A stretch of 64,000 bases of DNA from Labia minor (GCA_963082975.1 OY720345.1:33860611-33924610); one strand, 5' to 3'. Counted from the first letter of the stretch, positions 46,691 to 57,479 are shown. Numbers and translations are program-made. Notes: generated by a model from the sequence alone, not told the origin.

Positions 46691-47084
46691 AAAAAAATAT
46701 ACAAAGTCATATTTTCCAAATCAAAATAGTTTTGGTTATTTATTTAAATTTTTTTTTCAGGATTATAAATTGTGGGTAATTTTCCTAAAAGGTTAGCTTT
46801 GTGTAATGTGAAGTTCAAGTTCATTTATTTATTTAAATAAAAATAATATTATAGTAAATTTAAGAGATGGATTCTATTATATTAGTTATAATGTATTCAG
46901 AAAATAAGGAAAAAACACTAATATATAAGTATTTATATATACTAACAGTGCTAAGGCCATAAACAAGCACATATTTAAGATATACAAATGATCAACTAAT
47001 TTTAATATTATATAATTTATAATAATATATTCTTATAATAAATATTATTTAATCTAATTAATTTTTAAATAAAAAAACATCTAA

Positions 47085-47412
47085 TCTAATATATATTATA
47101 AAAGCAAATGTTTGAGAGGATGTTTGTTACTCTTAAAATAAAAATACTGAATAGCTCTTAATGAAATTTTACAATAATATAGTCTATACATCAGAATAAT
47201 ACATGGACTAATAATTACTTATATTGTTATATTTTTTCCGTGGAAGATGGTCGAACATACTAACACATTAGGAGAATAACAATGCTGGTTCAGGCCAAAT
47301 CGATCAACATTTGATCAGATATTTTCATTAAGACTGACATTAGAAAAAAAACGCAAATTCAATATTTCTGTTCACCAATTATTTGTAGACTTTAGTGCGA
47401 AGAGCGCCGAAA
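47085..47412 (+). mobile_element. Helitron H2, truncated inside its 3' hairpin
   Basis: The 5' end A|TCTAATATATATTATAAAAG leads into CAAATGTTTGAGAGGATGTT. It continues through GGTTCAGGCCAAATCGATCA and ends GCGAAGAGCGCCGAA, the first half of the H1/H2 hairpin, after which the sequence diverges. It thus shares its 3' end with H1 but has a different 5' end and body. Confidence 0.7.
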
Positions 47413-47929
47413 GTAAATATTTAACAGATAATAAACTGACTAACTCTAAATTGATATAGATATGATAGATTGATAGATTGATATATTTAACTCTAAATTG
47501 ATATAGATATGTATATACATAGGTATATTTTAAAATTAAAAAAACAAATAAATTTATATAGATAAGTTAACTAACATTCAATAATTAAAATATACTTTAA
47601 AGTGGGATTTAATTAAATACATCCCTATTAATATTTATTTAATTAGTAAATTGATATTGTAGAGTATACATTTTATTACTTATTGATTTTTATTTTTGAT
47701 AATTAATTTTATTTTTCTTTAAATGTTTAAAGATTTTTCCTCCACCCAATTTCTTCCAAAAAATAAATATATCATAACATCTACTTAGCGAAAGTGATAA
47801 GTGAAAAAATATTTATTTCGAGATAAAACTGAGACATTTCAGCTTTCAATTTCTATTTAATATTATTAGATAAGATTTATTCAACAATTTATTTTTAATA
47901 AGATATTCTTTAATTATCATTTTTTTTTA
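47413..47929. other. AT-rich non-coding DNA
   Basis: Contains a short direct repeat (TAACTCTAAATTGATATAGA at 47,441 and 47,489). Otherwise nothing recognised. Confidence 0.5.
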
Positions 47930-48177
47930 AATATGTCCTGTCAGGTGTCAATATGAAAGCGCTGTTGAAGTGACGTGTCGATTTAAAGAAACACTGACTG
48001 AGATGTCAATTAATTTTTTAAAAATTGTAAATGATTTTGATTAATTTATAATTAATATTTAAGTAATTATTATGTTTTCTGTCAATCTGATATATAAGCT
48101 ATAGTATTGTAAAATTTTATTAAAATCCATTCAGTACTTTTTCCTCACGAACAACCACATTTATAATATATATAAGA
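47930..48177 (-). mobile_element. Helitron H2-like 5' part abutting H1 copy 3
   Basis: The minus strand begins A|TCTTATATATATTATAAATG, then GTTGTTCGTGAGGAAAAAGT and ACTGAATGGATTTTAATAAA, matching the H2 5' region. It begins only 13 bp downstream of the CTGG|T end of H1 copy 3, in the same orientation. The left end near a TGTCAGGTGTCA palindrome (about 47,940) is uncertain. Confidence 0.6.
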
Positions 48178-48190
48178 TATAAGATATATA

Positions 48191-49239
48191 CCAGCTGGTC
48201 AGAGCGCCTTCGGCGCTCTTCACAGCTGGACGGGGGCTCCGCCCCCTGTACCCCCGAGTGGTACATCGTATTTGGTTAAAAGTAGTATTCTTCTATTTAT
48301 ATAGCTCAAAGATAGTCGAAAGTTCTTGGCCACATTTCTCCAAATGTCCCTATCCTGAGCCCTTGTCCTATCTCTCTTACGTCCCTTCCTATGCGTCCAT
48401 GGTCTTGATTCCCTTTGATAATAATTTTCTTTAATTGCATTTCGAGTGATTTTTTCCCAATTTGTGTAATCACGTACTCACAACATGCAACATATAATTG
48501 GTCAAAGAATATGTATATAATATTTATAATTTTTATGTTTTATTTATATTTATAATTTAATTTTGTTTTTGTTTTCTTTTAATAAATAATTCTAATATTA
48601 AAAATGCGTAGAGAACGTCTAAAAAATCATATTTTAATTTTTATATAACCAAGAAATCATTTTTCACTCATTTTCAATTGGCGTTTTGAATATACAAAAT
48701 TAAAGATTATAAAAATAAATAATTTTAATTTTGATCTCATAATTGGATTTCCTTTTTCATGTAAGTATATAATTAAGAGTGGAATTACAATATAATCAAT
48801 AGCTAATATATAATATTAAAAATATATTTACGGATTCGTTCTATAATAAATTGATGATGTCATTTAATTCTCCTACTATGTATCGAATCGAATATAAAGA
48901 TAAATCTTCTTTTAAACGTTGTGTGAAACAATTTCAAATAATTTAAATGTAAAACTATTAATGAAATTAAAAAATCAAATATATGAATATAATATAAATA
49001 TTTTTAATTTTATTTTAAGAATAGATATATATCTCACAGGCGGTGGTTGTGACGTCATCCATATATTATAAATTTAAATTAAGAAGAACTAATAAAGTTT
49101 CGTGAGATGTGATCAATAAAACTCAATTTTTCTTTATAAATACTATCTCTGTTGTGAATTTCAAAAAAATCGTTAGAGCGGTTTTTGAGAACAATGAAAC
49201 AAAGAAACAAACAATTTTTACTCGTATAAGAAGATAAGA
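48191..49239 (-). mobile_element. Helitron H1, copy 3 (complete, shortened)
   Basis: Same ends as copy 1: A|TCTTATCTTCTTATACGAG at 49,239 and hairpin plus CTGG|T at 48,191, with hairpins at 48,202-48,218 and 48,232-48,246. Compared with copy 1 it lacks about 110 bp after TTAAAAGTAGTA and about 250 bp after TTTGATAATAATTTT, the latter removing most of the RT fragment. The rest is nearly identical by eye, implying a fairly recent common source. Confidence 0.9.
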
Positions 49240-50100
49240 TATATATATTTTCATTTGTGAAAATAAATTCTATCACAAATTGTTGATTTGGGAAAGTTGG
49301 TTTTTTATAATTATATTTTTCGCGGTTTCAATCAAATATCAAATGAATAAAAGAGGAAATGTAATGAAATGGATACAACAAGAGAAAATCTTTTCATATG
49401 AAATTATCTGGATGGATGACAATTTATTCAGGCAGAGAAAAAACAAATACAATTAAAATGATTTTGTCATATCCTTTTATAAAGTTAATCAGCTTAGAAT
49501 TTTCCAATACAATTTAAATACGTGCAAAACTTTAATTGCGACAATTTTCAATAATTCCAGGAATTTTATACGTTTGGTCAATCAACAAAAAATTATTAAA
49601 TACATTGTATTATTATTATTATTACTTTTATAATCATCTTAAATCAATATTTCTATAATATAATATATTTATTTTGTTAAAGGTACAACAAATAGGATAA
49701 TAAATTATAAATGTCAATCAAACTTCTTGTAATTGATTTCATAATTGTATAATTTTATAAATTTTAGAAATCGAATATATCACTGTTATCTAAAAATAGT
49801 ATATTATATTATTTCTTAATTCCCTCTATATTCGCACGTAAAATTTATTACATTCATAACCAAAATGCCGACCTTCAATTTTGCCAGAGAGAGCTCTGAA
49901 TAAACACATTTAATTTCTATAACAAGTGTATCAAGTCATTTACCTTATTTATTCTATTTATTTATATTTAAAAAGGTCATTGAAATAACGACGAGAATTA
50001 TTATTGCATAGTTATTTAATTATAATTATTATTATTTGCGAATAGACCCTGAAGATCACACAGTGCTTTAAAGAGAAATGATTAATTATTCAATTTCCTA
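49240..50100. other. AT-rich non-coding DNA
   Basis: No supported feature. Confidence 0.5.
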
Positions 50101-50170
50101 AGGCCCGCACTCAAGTCTTCAGTGTGGTAGACTGTCGTGCTAACCACTAAACCACTGAAGAGACTTTAAT
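50101..50170 (-). pseudogene. Degenerate tRNA-like sequence
   Basis: The minus strand reads CAGTGGTTTAGTGGTTAGCA, an excellent tRNA D-arm/A-box, then CAGT-CTACCAC-ACTG, an anticodon-arm-like hairpin with a 7-nt loop and U33. The T-arm is poor (GACTTGAGTGC instead of GGTTCRANTCC) and no 7-bp acceptor stem pairs. It is therefore a tRNA pseudogene or the head of another SINE rather than a functional tRNA. Confidence 0.4.
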
Positions 50171-50519
50171 ATACAATTATTTATATATAATTCATTTTTA
50201 TTTGGCGATAATACAATATATTAATTTGAAGATTATTGGTTTTTATAAGTTGTCATACTAAAATGGAATGGCTCTCTCTGATCATCATGTCTGTTAATTA
50301 AAAATTATTTTTAAATATAAAAAAATAGATAATGATGTTGAGGCATAATTAAAAAGAATAATTATTATGATCATATAAAAGCCAATTTCCTTTATGGTAA
50401 GAATGTATATATATTATAAGTTAAAATTTTTTGTAAGTATAAAATTAATAAAATAAAATTTGTTCTTTTAAGCCTTTAAGGTAAATTCAACCAAGCCAAA
50501 ATATATCCAATTATCAACA

Positions 50520-50520
<1 letters not shown>

Positions 50521-50566
<46 letters not shown>
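50521..50566. repeat. (TA)n(GA)n compound microsatellite
   Basis: Fifteen TA units followed directly by eight GA units. Confidence 0.95.
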
Positions 50567-50644
50567 TTGAATGAGAATCTAAAATAAAATGTGATTTTGA
50601 GAAAAAAGCATTTGAAAAGATTTTTATTGTTGGCGTTATATATT

Positions 50645-51516
50645 TGCAGTCGTGTTAAAAAAATGAATTCCGGTACTTTCAGCTAAAGTTCAATATATGG
50701 CAGTTTTATACAATTTTTAATCGTGTAAAAAACTATCAATATATCTTTATTTTTACGGTCACTTTAGAAGAAAATAAGTTGACCTGTGGCTAGGTCCGAA
50801 CCGACCGACGGTTTGAAGTAAATTAATTTCCAGCTACAGAAACAATTTCAAAAAATTTTAATATATCTAATGTAATAAAAAACAGATATGGATATAACAT
50901 AAATATTTTTAATTTTATTTTATTTATAATATATAAGACCAGGCTGTGACGTCATGAATGGCTGGATGTCGTCATATAATTTTAAATTAAGAAAAATCTA
51001 ATAAATATGATTTTTCTCGTGGATAAAATCAATACAAAGTGCATGATTCATGGTGATATATAAAAAAAATCTCCTCATTTGAAATTTGGTGTGAAAATAA
51101 CCCTTCCCTTCCTATCGTCGATCGCTAATACTACCACTTTCGGTTTCCGGATTTGCACCAAAAGTTGATCAATTCATCCTACTGATGTATTAAGTAAATA
51201 TACCAAATTTCATCAAAATCGGTTGAGCCATTCAGGCTGTACACATCTATACGGACGGACGGACAGACATCATGCTAAAAATACTTTTTTCTGTTTAGAA
51301 AATGCATGATTCGTGGAGATATGTAAAAATCTCCACATGTGAAATTTGGTGTGAAAACAATACCTCCCTTACTATCGTCGGTCGGTAAAAAATGAAAAGA
51401 GAGAGAGACAGACAGACATTTTTCTTAACCTTAGTGAAAATGATTCAAGGGCTTTCAAAAAGTATAAAAACATCAAAATTTCGACACAGGAAATTTTCAT
51501 GGCGAGATAGTAAAAA
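50645..51516 (-). repeat. R1 repeat, copy h, interrupted by a B repeat
   Basis: R1 sequence at 50,645-50,774 (AATTCCGGTACTTTCAGCTA ... CGGTCACTTTAGAAGAAAA) stops where the B repeat starts. R1 resumes at about 51,400 (GACATTTTTCTTAACCTTAG) and ends GGCGAGATAGT at 51,516. B therefore inserted into R1 and is younger at this site. The 5' end is intact and the hairpin end is missing. Confidence 0.75.
50775..51394 (-). repeat. B repeat, copy 3 (near full length, nested)
   Basis: Both ends are present. The right end complements to TTTTTTACCGACCGACGATA. On the left, AAGTTGACCTGTGGCTAGGT then CCGAACCGACCGACGG carries the subterminal inverted motif and the hairpin. This unexpanded copy is about 620 bp, close to the probable ancestral length, with one TGACGTCA (about 50,948). 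Confidence 0.85.
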
Positions 51517-53089
51517 TACAATATTATAGATTCTTTGAGAAGTTTATTAAGGTAATGGAAAAAAATATTTGAACTGATGTCCAGTTGGACCTTTGATTGA
51601 ACAGTGGAGGCCATTCCAATTTCAAATATCATTCTCAATAATTCATGTTTCATTTCGGGACAATAGAACAAATATCAATTAGAAGAGGCATCGTTTCATA
51701 TTCCAAAACAAAAGGACCTATATACAATCTCATATATATATATTGTATATGTATCATAATCAAAATCTCAATTTATCCATCAAATCTACTTGATAATTAA
51801 TTCACAAATGAAATGAAAACTTCTACTCAATATTTATTCATCGTAATTCATTGTTTGATTCAATTGTAGTCGAGTAATGATAATTTCTTGATTGCTCTTC
51901 TTTACTAGCAAATGGATTTTTCTTAATCTAAAATGGCAATGGACCGATCTCATTATAATTAGCGAGTAACCACAGAAGACAAGGGAGCATCTGCTCGCTT
52001 GCTCTTTCGCCGCTTGTTCCAATTAGTTTGCCCTACCCCTCCCCCCCCCGTCTCCCTAAACCTTCCACCTCGCGTTTGCTTTTCATAACCGTCAATAAAA
52101 CCGCAGTCTTGCTTCTCAAGTCTTACTTCTGAGACCACTAACGTAATTTCAACTTAAATTAATCCCCACTTATTTGTTTTATTAACAAACAATTGCGTTG
52201 CTTTTATTTATATAGTAGTTAATCAATGTTAGATTTAATTAACTAGATCTATTTATTTTAGTTTGATTAAAATGATACTTTAAGATTTCTCTCTGTATAG
52301 TATATTATTCTAAATATTTTAAATAAGTTTAATTTTAAAATCAAATTAAAATAAATATCACTTAATTAATTTTGTGTTAAATTATGTTATTCTACAAATT
52401 TATGCTTTGCTGAGAGTAATAGGTTTTTTAAATAAAATTAAATCCATTTATTATTTATTTTAAATCAAATATATTTATATAACATTCATTATACTTTATT
52501 CCATATATATATATATATATATATTAGATTTTTAATTGGTTAATAAAAAAATAATATATAAAAATAACATATTATATTAAATGAAATTTTTATTAAAATG
52601 TCTGCTAGAGGTATATATATATATTATATAAATTAAATTGTAATTATTATTATGCCATTTTTAATAAATTAATTTATTTATGATAATAAATTAGAAATAA
52701 ATTAGGATAACATTTTGTCATTTCTAATGATTTAATTAAAACAAAAATAAAGGATTTTTAAGAAATAATTAAGACTATTATAATTATGATCATATTAGTA
52801 TTTAGGAGTATTTTATTTGAATATATAAACTTAAAAATAATTGCACTTTCTATTAAATTCTAATTGATTTCAATTTTAATCATTATACAATATTTATAAA
52901 TTCAAAAGGAATTATTATTATTTTAAATTGATTCAATATATAAATTCAATTTTAAAATTTTTACAATTGTTTCGAGTTCGTCTCACTCTCAACTAAATTT
53001 TATCTTATATAAACTAATTTTCTAGATTCTATATATTTGAAAATAATAATTTGAAATTTTAATAATGAATTATTTATAAATATAGTATA
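51517..53089. other. Mostly AT-rich non-coding DNA
   Basis: No supported gene. 51,890-52,140 is a modest higher-GC island (TCTGCTCGCTTGCTCTTTCG, a poly(C) tract, CTTCCACCTCGCGTTTGCTT) of unknown role. A (TA)n run lies near 52,504-52,525. Confidence 0.4.
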
Positions 53090-53576
53090 CGAGGGCAGGT
53101 AAATAAATCCGTGACTTTTTGAATGAAACCCTTGGATAAAAATTATTTTATTTTTCAACGTAGTCTTTTTTGAGCACAATACATTTCGTCCACGTTTTTC
53201 TAATTTTTTTTATCCCTTCCAAAAATTAAGATTTGTCGAGGACATCAAAATAGGTATTTGTTTGTGAGATGATTTTATAGTTGGAGTTTGAGGCCGGAGG
53301 TTTGAAACAAGAAATAGTCACTGGGGCTAAATCCGGAGAATAAGGCAGATCAGAGATCAATTAGTATCCCAATTCATCTATTTTCATTGAAATTCACTTT
53401 TTACATTTTCCTCTCACATCACGAGGTAGCCTGTTATTAATGGATGCCAAACAAATATTAAACGACCCAGCTGGATCAAATTTCGACAGGATCAGCTGAT
53501 AGTTGCCTGTTGACAAAAGTGTTGCCATTTCATTTAACAGATGGGCAATTATTACGGACTTATTGACCTGCTCTCA
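53090..53576 (-). mobile_element. Mariner deletion derivative, copy 2
   Basis: TA-flanked, 487 bp, with ends CGAGGGCAGGTAAATAAATC and, complemented, TGAGAGCAGGTCAATAAGTC. It is collinear with the element at 39,862-40,366 but inverted. The minus strand holds PYSPDLAP, then a 1-bp deletion in CCCC-AGTGAC, so SDYFLF is out of frame. Both copies share the same internal deletion, so this shortened form itself transposed. Confidence 0.85.
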
Positions 53577-53605
53577 TATATTATAATTTAAATAATTAAT
53601 ATTTT

Positions 53606-53625
53606 TATTGGGCGGGGGGGGGGGG
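53606..53625. repeat. Poly(G) tract
   Basis: GGCGGGG... run of about 13 consecutive G next to A/T-rich DNA. Confidence 0.85.
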
Positions 53626-53738
53626 CAGAATAGCTTATTAGGAAGCGCATAACACTAGCAAATCAACGAAATTTCATTAAATGAATTTAAAAAATTAATA
53701 AAATATGAATAAAATATTCCCCAGCCCTAAGAGTAGCG

Positions 53739-53880
53739 GGTGGACAATCTCTATGACCCCGATAGAGATAGGTCCACTTCAGGGAAGCAACCCTGCTCAC
53801 GCAAGCCACGACTTTTCCCCACCTTCATTTGCCGAAGTCGTGTCCCAAACCCTAAAAATCCTATCTATTCGATATTAAAA
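53739..53880 (+). pseudogene. Possible retroelement ORF1-like fragment
   Basis: A GC-rich island carries a plus frame containing GPLQGSNPAHASHDFSPP followed by SFAEVVSQTLKIL. The pattern P-S-F-A-E-V-V resembles a stretch common in non-LTR ORF1/gag-like proteins. A 65-residue ORF in another frame overlaps it. The fragment is too short for a firm call. Confidence 0.25.
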
Positions 53881-54489
53881 ATCCTTCCAATATATACTCC
53901 ATCCACTCACCCGTCTTGCCAACGTGGCGTTTCATGACTAACAACTCCTTAATCATTCAATGGCGAATCATAAAATAATAGAGAAACTAAAAAAAAAAAA
54001 ATTAGGGGAGACCTACATATGAAAATGGATAAAGATAAGGAAATAGAGATTTAAAAAATAAATTATAATTTAAATAATTATAAATTTAATATAAATATCT
54101 TTAATTTAAGAATATAAGTGAATTTCTATTTCTCTTTCCTATTTCATTATCGAATTATCTATATTATTATAGAATTGAATTGCCATTATCATTAAATGCA
54201 AACTAAGATCACGAAAAATACATTTAGTCAAACTACTTTTTAATGATAATTTTCAGGTAAAGGAAGTTAGTAAAATTGCAATCATTCTTTCATAGTACAT
54301 ATTCAGTTTTAATAAATCTTAAGAATTTTTTTGAAAAATTTCTAATGACCTTGGAACGAATCATTCATTACATGTTCTAATTCTAAATGGAAAATTTAAA
54401 ATCGAAATCAGCAATTTGTTAATTCTTTTTTTTTTTATTTCAAGTTTTATTTAAATAGATAGATTCCTGACTGGAATTTACACTATAAA
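53881..54489. other. AT-rich non-coding DNA
   Basis: No supported feature. Confidence 0.5.
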
Positions 54490-54720
54490 AGTGCAAACGC
54501 TGAGAATTAATGAATTGGCCAGGTCATTGAAAAAAACTTCGGGAGAATGTTGCGGCTTCCCTGTCGTGCAAGTTTCCTTATGAGGCGACAAGCCCAGGAA
54601 GCGTGCAGCACGCATTCGTGATGTTTGCGTTTCATTAATTAGCAGACAGTCAAGGGAGATGCACCAGGCGCTCGCTTGGCTTCACCAAAAACAATGCCAC
54701 CCACAATAATACTATTTGTA
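54490..54720. promoter_or_regulatory. High-complexity island, candidate conserved enhancer
   Basis: About 230 bp, one of the most information-rich blocks of the window: GCCAGGTCATTGAAAAAAAC, GGAAGCGTGCAGCACGCATT, GTTTGCGTTTCATTAATTAG. It holds TTCATTAATTAGC (homeodomain core), a nuclear-receptor half site (AGGTCA), and GCGTGCAGCACGC, a perfect palindrome. Stops occur in the reading frames examined. Enhancer function is inference. Confidence 0.4.
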
Positions 54721-55772
54721 TATTTATCAAATATTTTTAATAAAATCAGTGAATATCGATGATAATGATATAAAATTAATAGATTATTCGTATAAAACGA
54801 CTAATTTTATAATCAAAGTTTATTTAAAATTTCAAACAGGTTTTCAATAACAAATTGCAAAATTATATTTTAAATAATCATTCTTATACGTGAAGTAGCT
54901 TAATTAATTAATTATTATTGTAAATTCAATGAAATTTTATATTTATTCAACTTTCATTATTATATCATAATATAATGTAATTTGAATATAATAATATATA
55001 TATTAATACATTATTAAATTCAAGTCAAATAAAAGTGCCTAACTCAATCATGGATCTTTAAAAGATTTACAAATATATGAAGTGAAATGTTGATTTATGA
55101 GATGCTTTTTATACATTTAAGAAATTGCTTTTAATTGTTTAATAGTGTATATTATTATTTTTTAATAAAATATATAAGTACCTATGTTATTGCTTGAAAT
55201 AAATTATACATATATATAGTTAAGTTAAGTATAGCTAAAAAAATAACGATAAATTTATATAGGATTACAATAAAATATAGAAATTAAAATTTATAATGAT
55301 TTGTACATTGAGTGACCATAAAACAGCATGTAAACAAGGAAAGTGAATTAATGGAGTATAAAATTGTCACTTAAATATATAAATTGTATTAAGTAACATT
55401 CAAAGTTAACAAAATAAGTACAATCTAAATATTTTTAACAACATTTAATGGTTCAATGTTAAACTTATTGTGAATTCAACATGATTTTAAATTAAATTAG
55501 AATTATAATTAAATTATACAAACTATCTTTTGTATTTAAATATTCATTGTATTTTCATACATTTCATTTCTTCATTTGAATTTATATTACATGAAATCAT
55601 AATGAAGTTTTTTCTTCTCAACCTTGTTTGGTTAAAGAAGACTTTATGAGCGCAGGTCAGGGTTAATGGTACCTAGGTAGGTGTAAACTTTGTCGTAGTT
55701 TCCGATTGAATTGAGGTCATATGTAATATATTTATTATTTTATAATATTAAGGAAGTAATAATATATTAACA

Positions 55773-55815
<43 letters not shown>

Positions 55816-56773
55816 ATTTATCTATTAGATTCAAATTGTTGATACTATATTTATACTATATATAGTATATAATCGATAATTTAATTATTACATAGATTCT
55901 TAATTACTATAGTTTTTAAATAACTAAATTTTTTTAAAGTAATAAATGTAATTTAAATTAAACCCCTTTTTTCCGAAAATCATAAATACAAACTACTTTT
56001 AAGATAATTGATATTTCAAATTTCCATTATATGTATATTTATTTTCAACATAATAAATACAAAGATTTTGGGAGTTGGATATCTAATATTAAAGTGGTTT
56101 GAAATTAAAGGAATATATCTATTCTTTAAAAAACTAATGTTTATAAAATTTCAAGAATCTGGAGAATCAACTAGAAGTGTAATATTGTTCTTATTGAATT
56201 TATAAATGATTTAATGAAACACACACACACACACAACTTGTTTCATATTAATTAAGAAATAATAATTCAGATATATTTTAAATAAAAGAAATACACGAAA
56301 CTGGATTGATAAAATAATTGGAAGAGAAAGGGTGACAGAGAGAAAAAATAAATAAATAACTGAATAAAATAAATTAAATTAAAGTATAGGAAATCTCCAG
56401 GTAGCTCTGATTCTATTATTTCTATAAGGGCTCTCTCCATCCATTGACATAATCCTATCAGGATTTAACCAGAGATGATCGGATTAACCTTGTTTCGACC
56501 TTCCTAGTTTAATTGTTCTATTGAATAGAAACTGCGTTTCACTTCTATCGATATAAGTATGTCGGTATCAATAACAAAAGAATAATAATAAAATTAACAA
56601 TATATTTATATTTATTTCTAAATGGAAAATTATTCAAGTTTTCAATAAATTAATGATATTTTAATTGAAATTTTTTGACGGAAAAAAATTGAAACAAGTT
56701 TAATCTCTGATGGATAACCTAAAACTATTTTATCAAAAAAAAGTACCAGTAAAATTTATATATTATTTTTTTT
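54721..56773. other. AT-rich non-coding DNA
   Basis: No supported gene. A short complex patch lies at 55,630-55,720 (GGTTAATGGTACCTAGGTAG), and another at 56,390-56,560 contains CCAGAGATGATCGGATTAAC. Confidence 0.45.
55772..55814. repeat. (TA)n(GA)n compound microsatellite
   Basis: TA run followed by GA run, the same order as at 50,521. Confidence 0.95.
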
Positions 56774-57048
56774 ACTATCTCGCCAGAGATTAAAAATTGT
56801 ATAAAACTGCTATATATAGAATTTCAGCTTGATTGGAACGCTGAAAGTACCGGATTTAATTTTTTTAACACGTTGACTGCAAATCACGCCCCAGTACGTG
56901 ACGTGGTGCCATCAACAAAGAGCCAAACACGCGCTGGATTATTAATTTTAATTTATAATTTATAATTAATTAAATTTAAGTTAAATATAATATATATATT
57001 AATTAACCCAATTCAAATTTGCGAGATAGTCGAGTGGAGACACTCCAG
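56774..57048 (+). repeat. R1 repeat, copy g (both ends, 5' half deleted)
   Basis: Starts ACTATCTCGCCAGAGATTAA and jumps directly to TTGTATAAAACTGCTATATA. It ends GCGAGATAGTCGAGTGGAGA then CACTCCAG. Both ends are well preserved at 275 bp, making it the minimal version of the family. Confidence 0.8.
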
Positions 57049-57277
57049 ATTTTTTTTCTTTAGTTGTATTATTTTATAATATTAATAAATTAATAACTTT
57101 ATAATATTAATTTAACAATACATGTATTAGGTTTTTATGAAAGTAGTTTCGTTTTTTTCGTATAATGAATAAATATTTAATGATAAATTACTGATCCAGA
57201 TGATTTTTTTAAACCCCTTCATTTGAAGTAAAGGTTTTTTTGTTCAAAAAATTAATTAATGCCTATATTGTGTCTTA

Positions 57278-57460
57278 ATCAGCTTCAATCGGCCTTCCAG
57301 TGCATCTTGCAAAATTGCCGTATCTAAATTTTTCAAACGAGTTCTGGCAGTGGCGTATTCCCAAAACATCTTCCTCGTACACATCCGTTAATTTCTTTCT
57401 GGCTTGGACAGCATTTACCTTTTCTTTAGGGGAAGAGTATAATATAAATATATGCTTAGT
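57278..57460 (-). pseudogene. Mariner transposase N-terminal HTH relic
   Basis: The minus strand reads VNAVQARKKLTDVYEEDVLG, then IRHCQNSFEKFRYGNFARCT, then GRPIEAD followed by a stop. This is the mariner/SETMAR-type DNA-binding region (pattern A..I..VYG.....CQ.WF..F..G.F....R.GRP.E.D). W is replaced by S in the CQNWF motif, and the D/A-P-R-S before GRP is partly lost. The preceding HIFILYSSPKEK is in another frame. No TIRs or catalytic domain nearby. Confidence 0.8.
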
Positions 57461-57479
57461 GCTTTCATATTTAAAAGGG

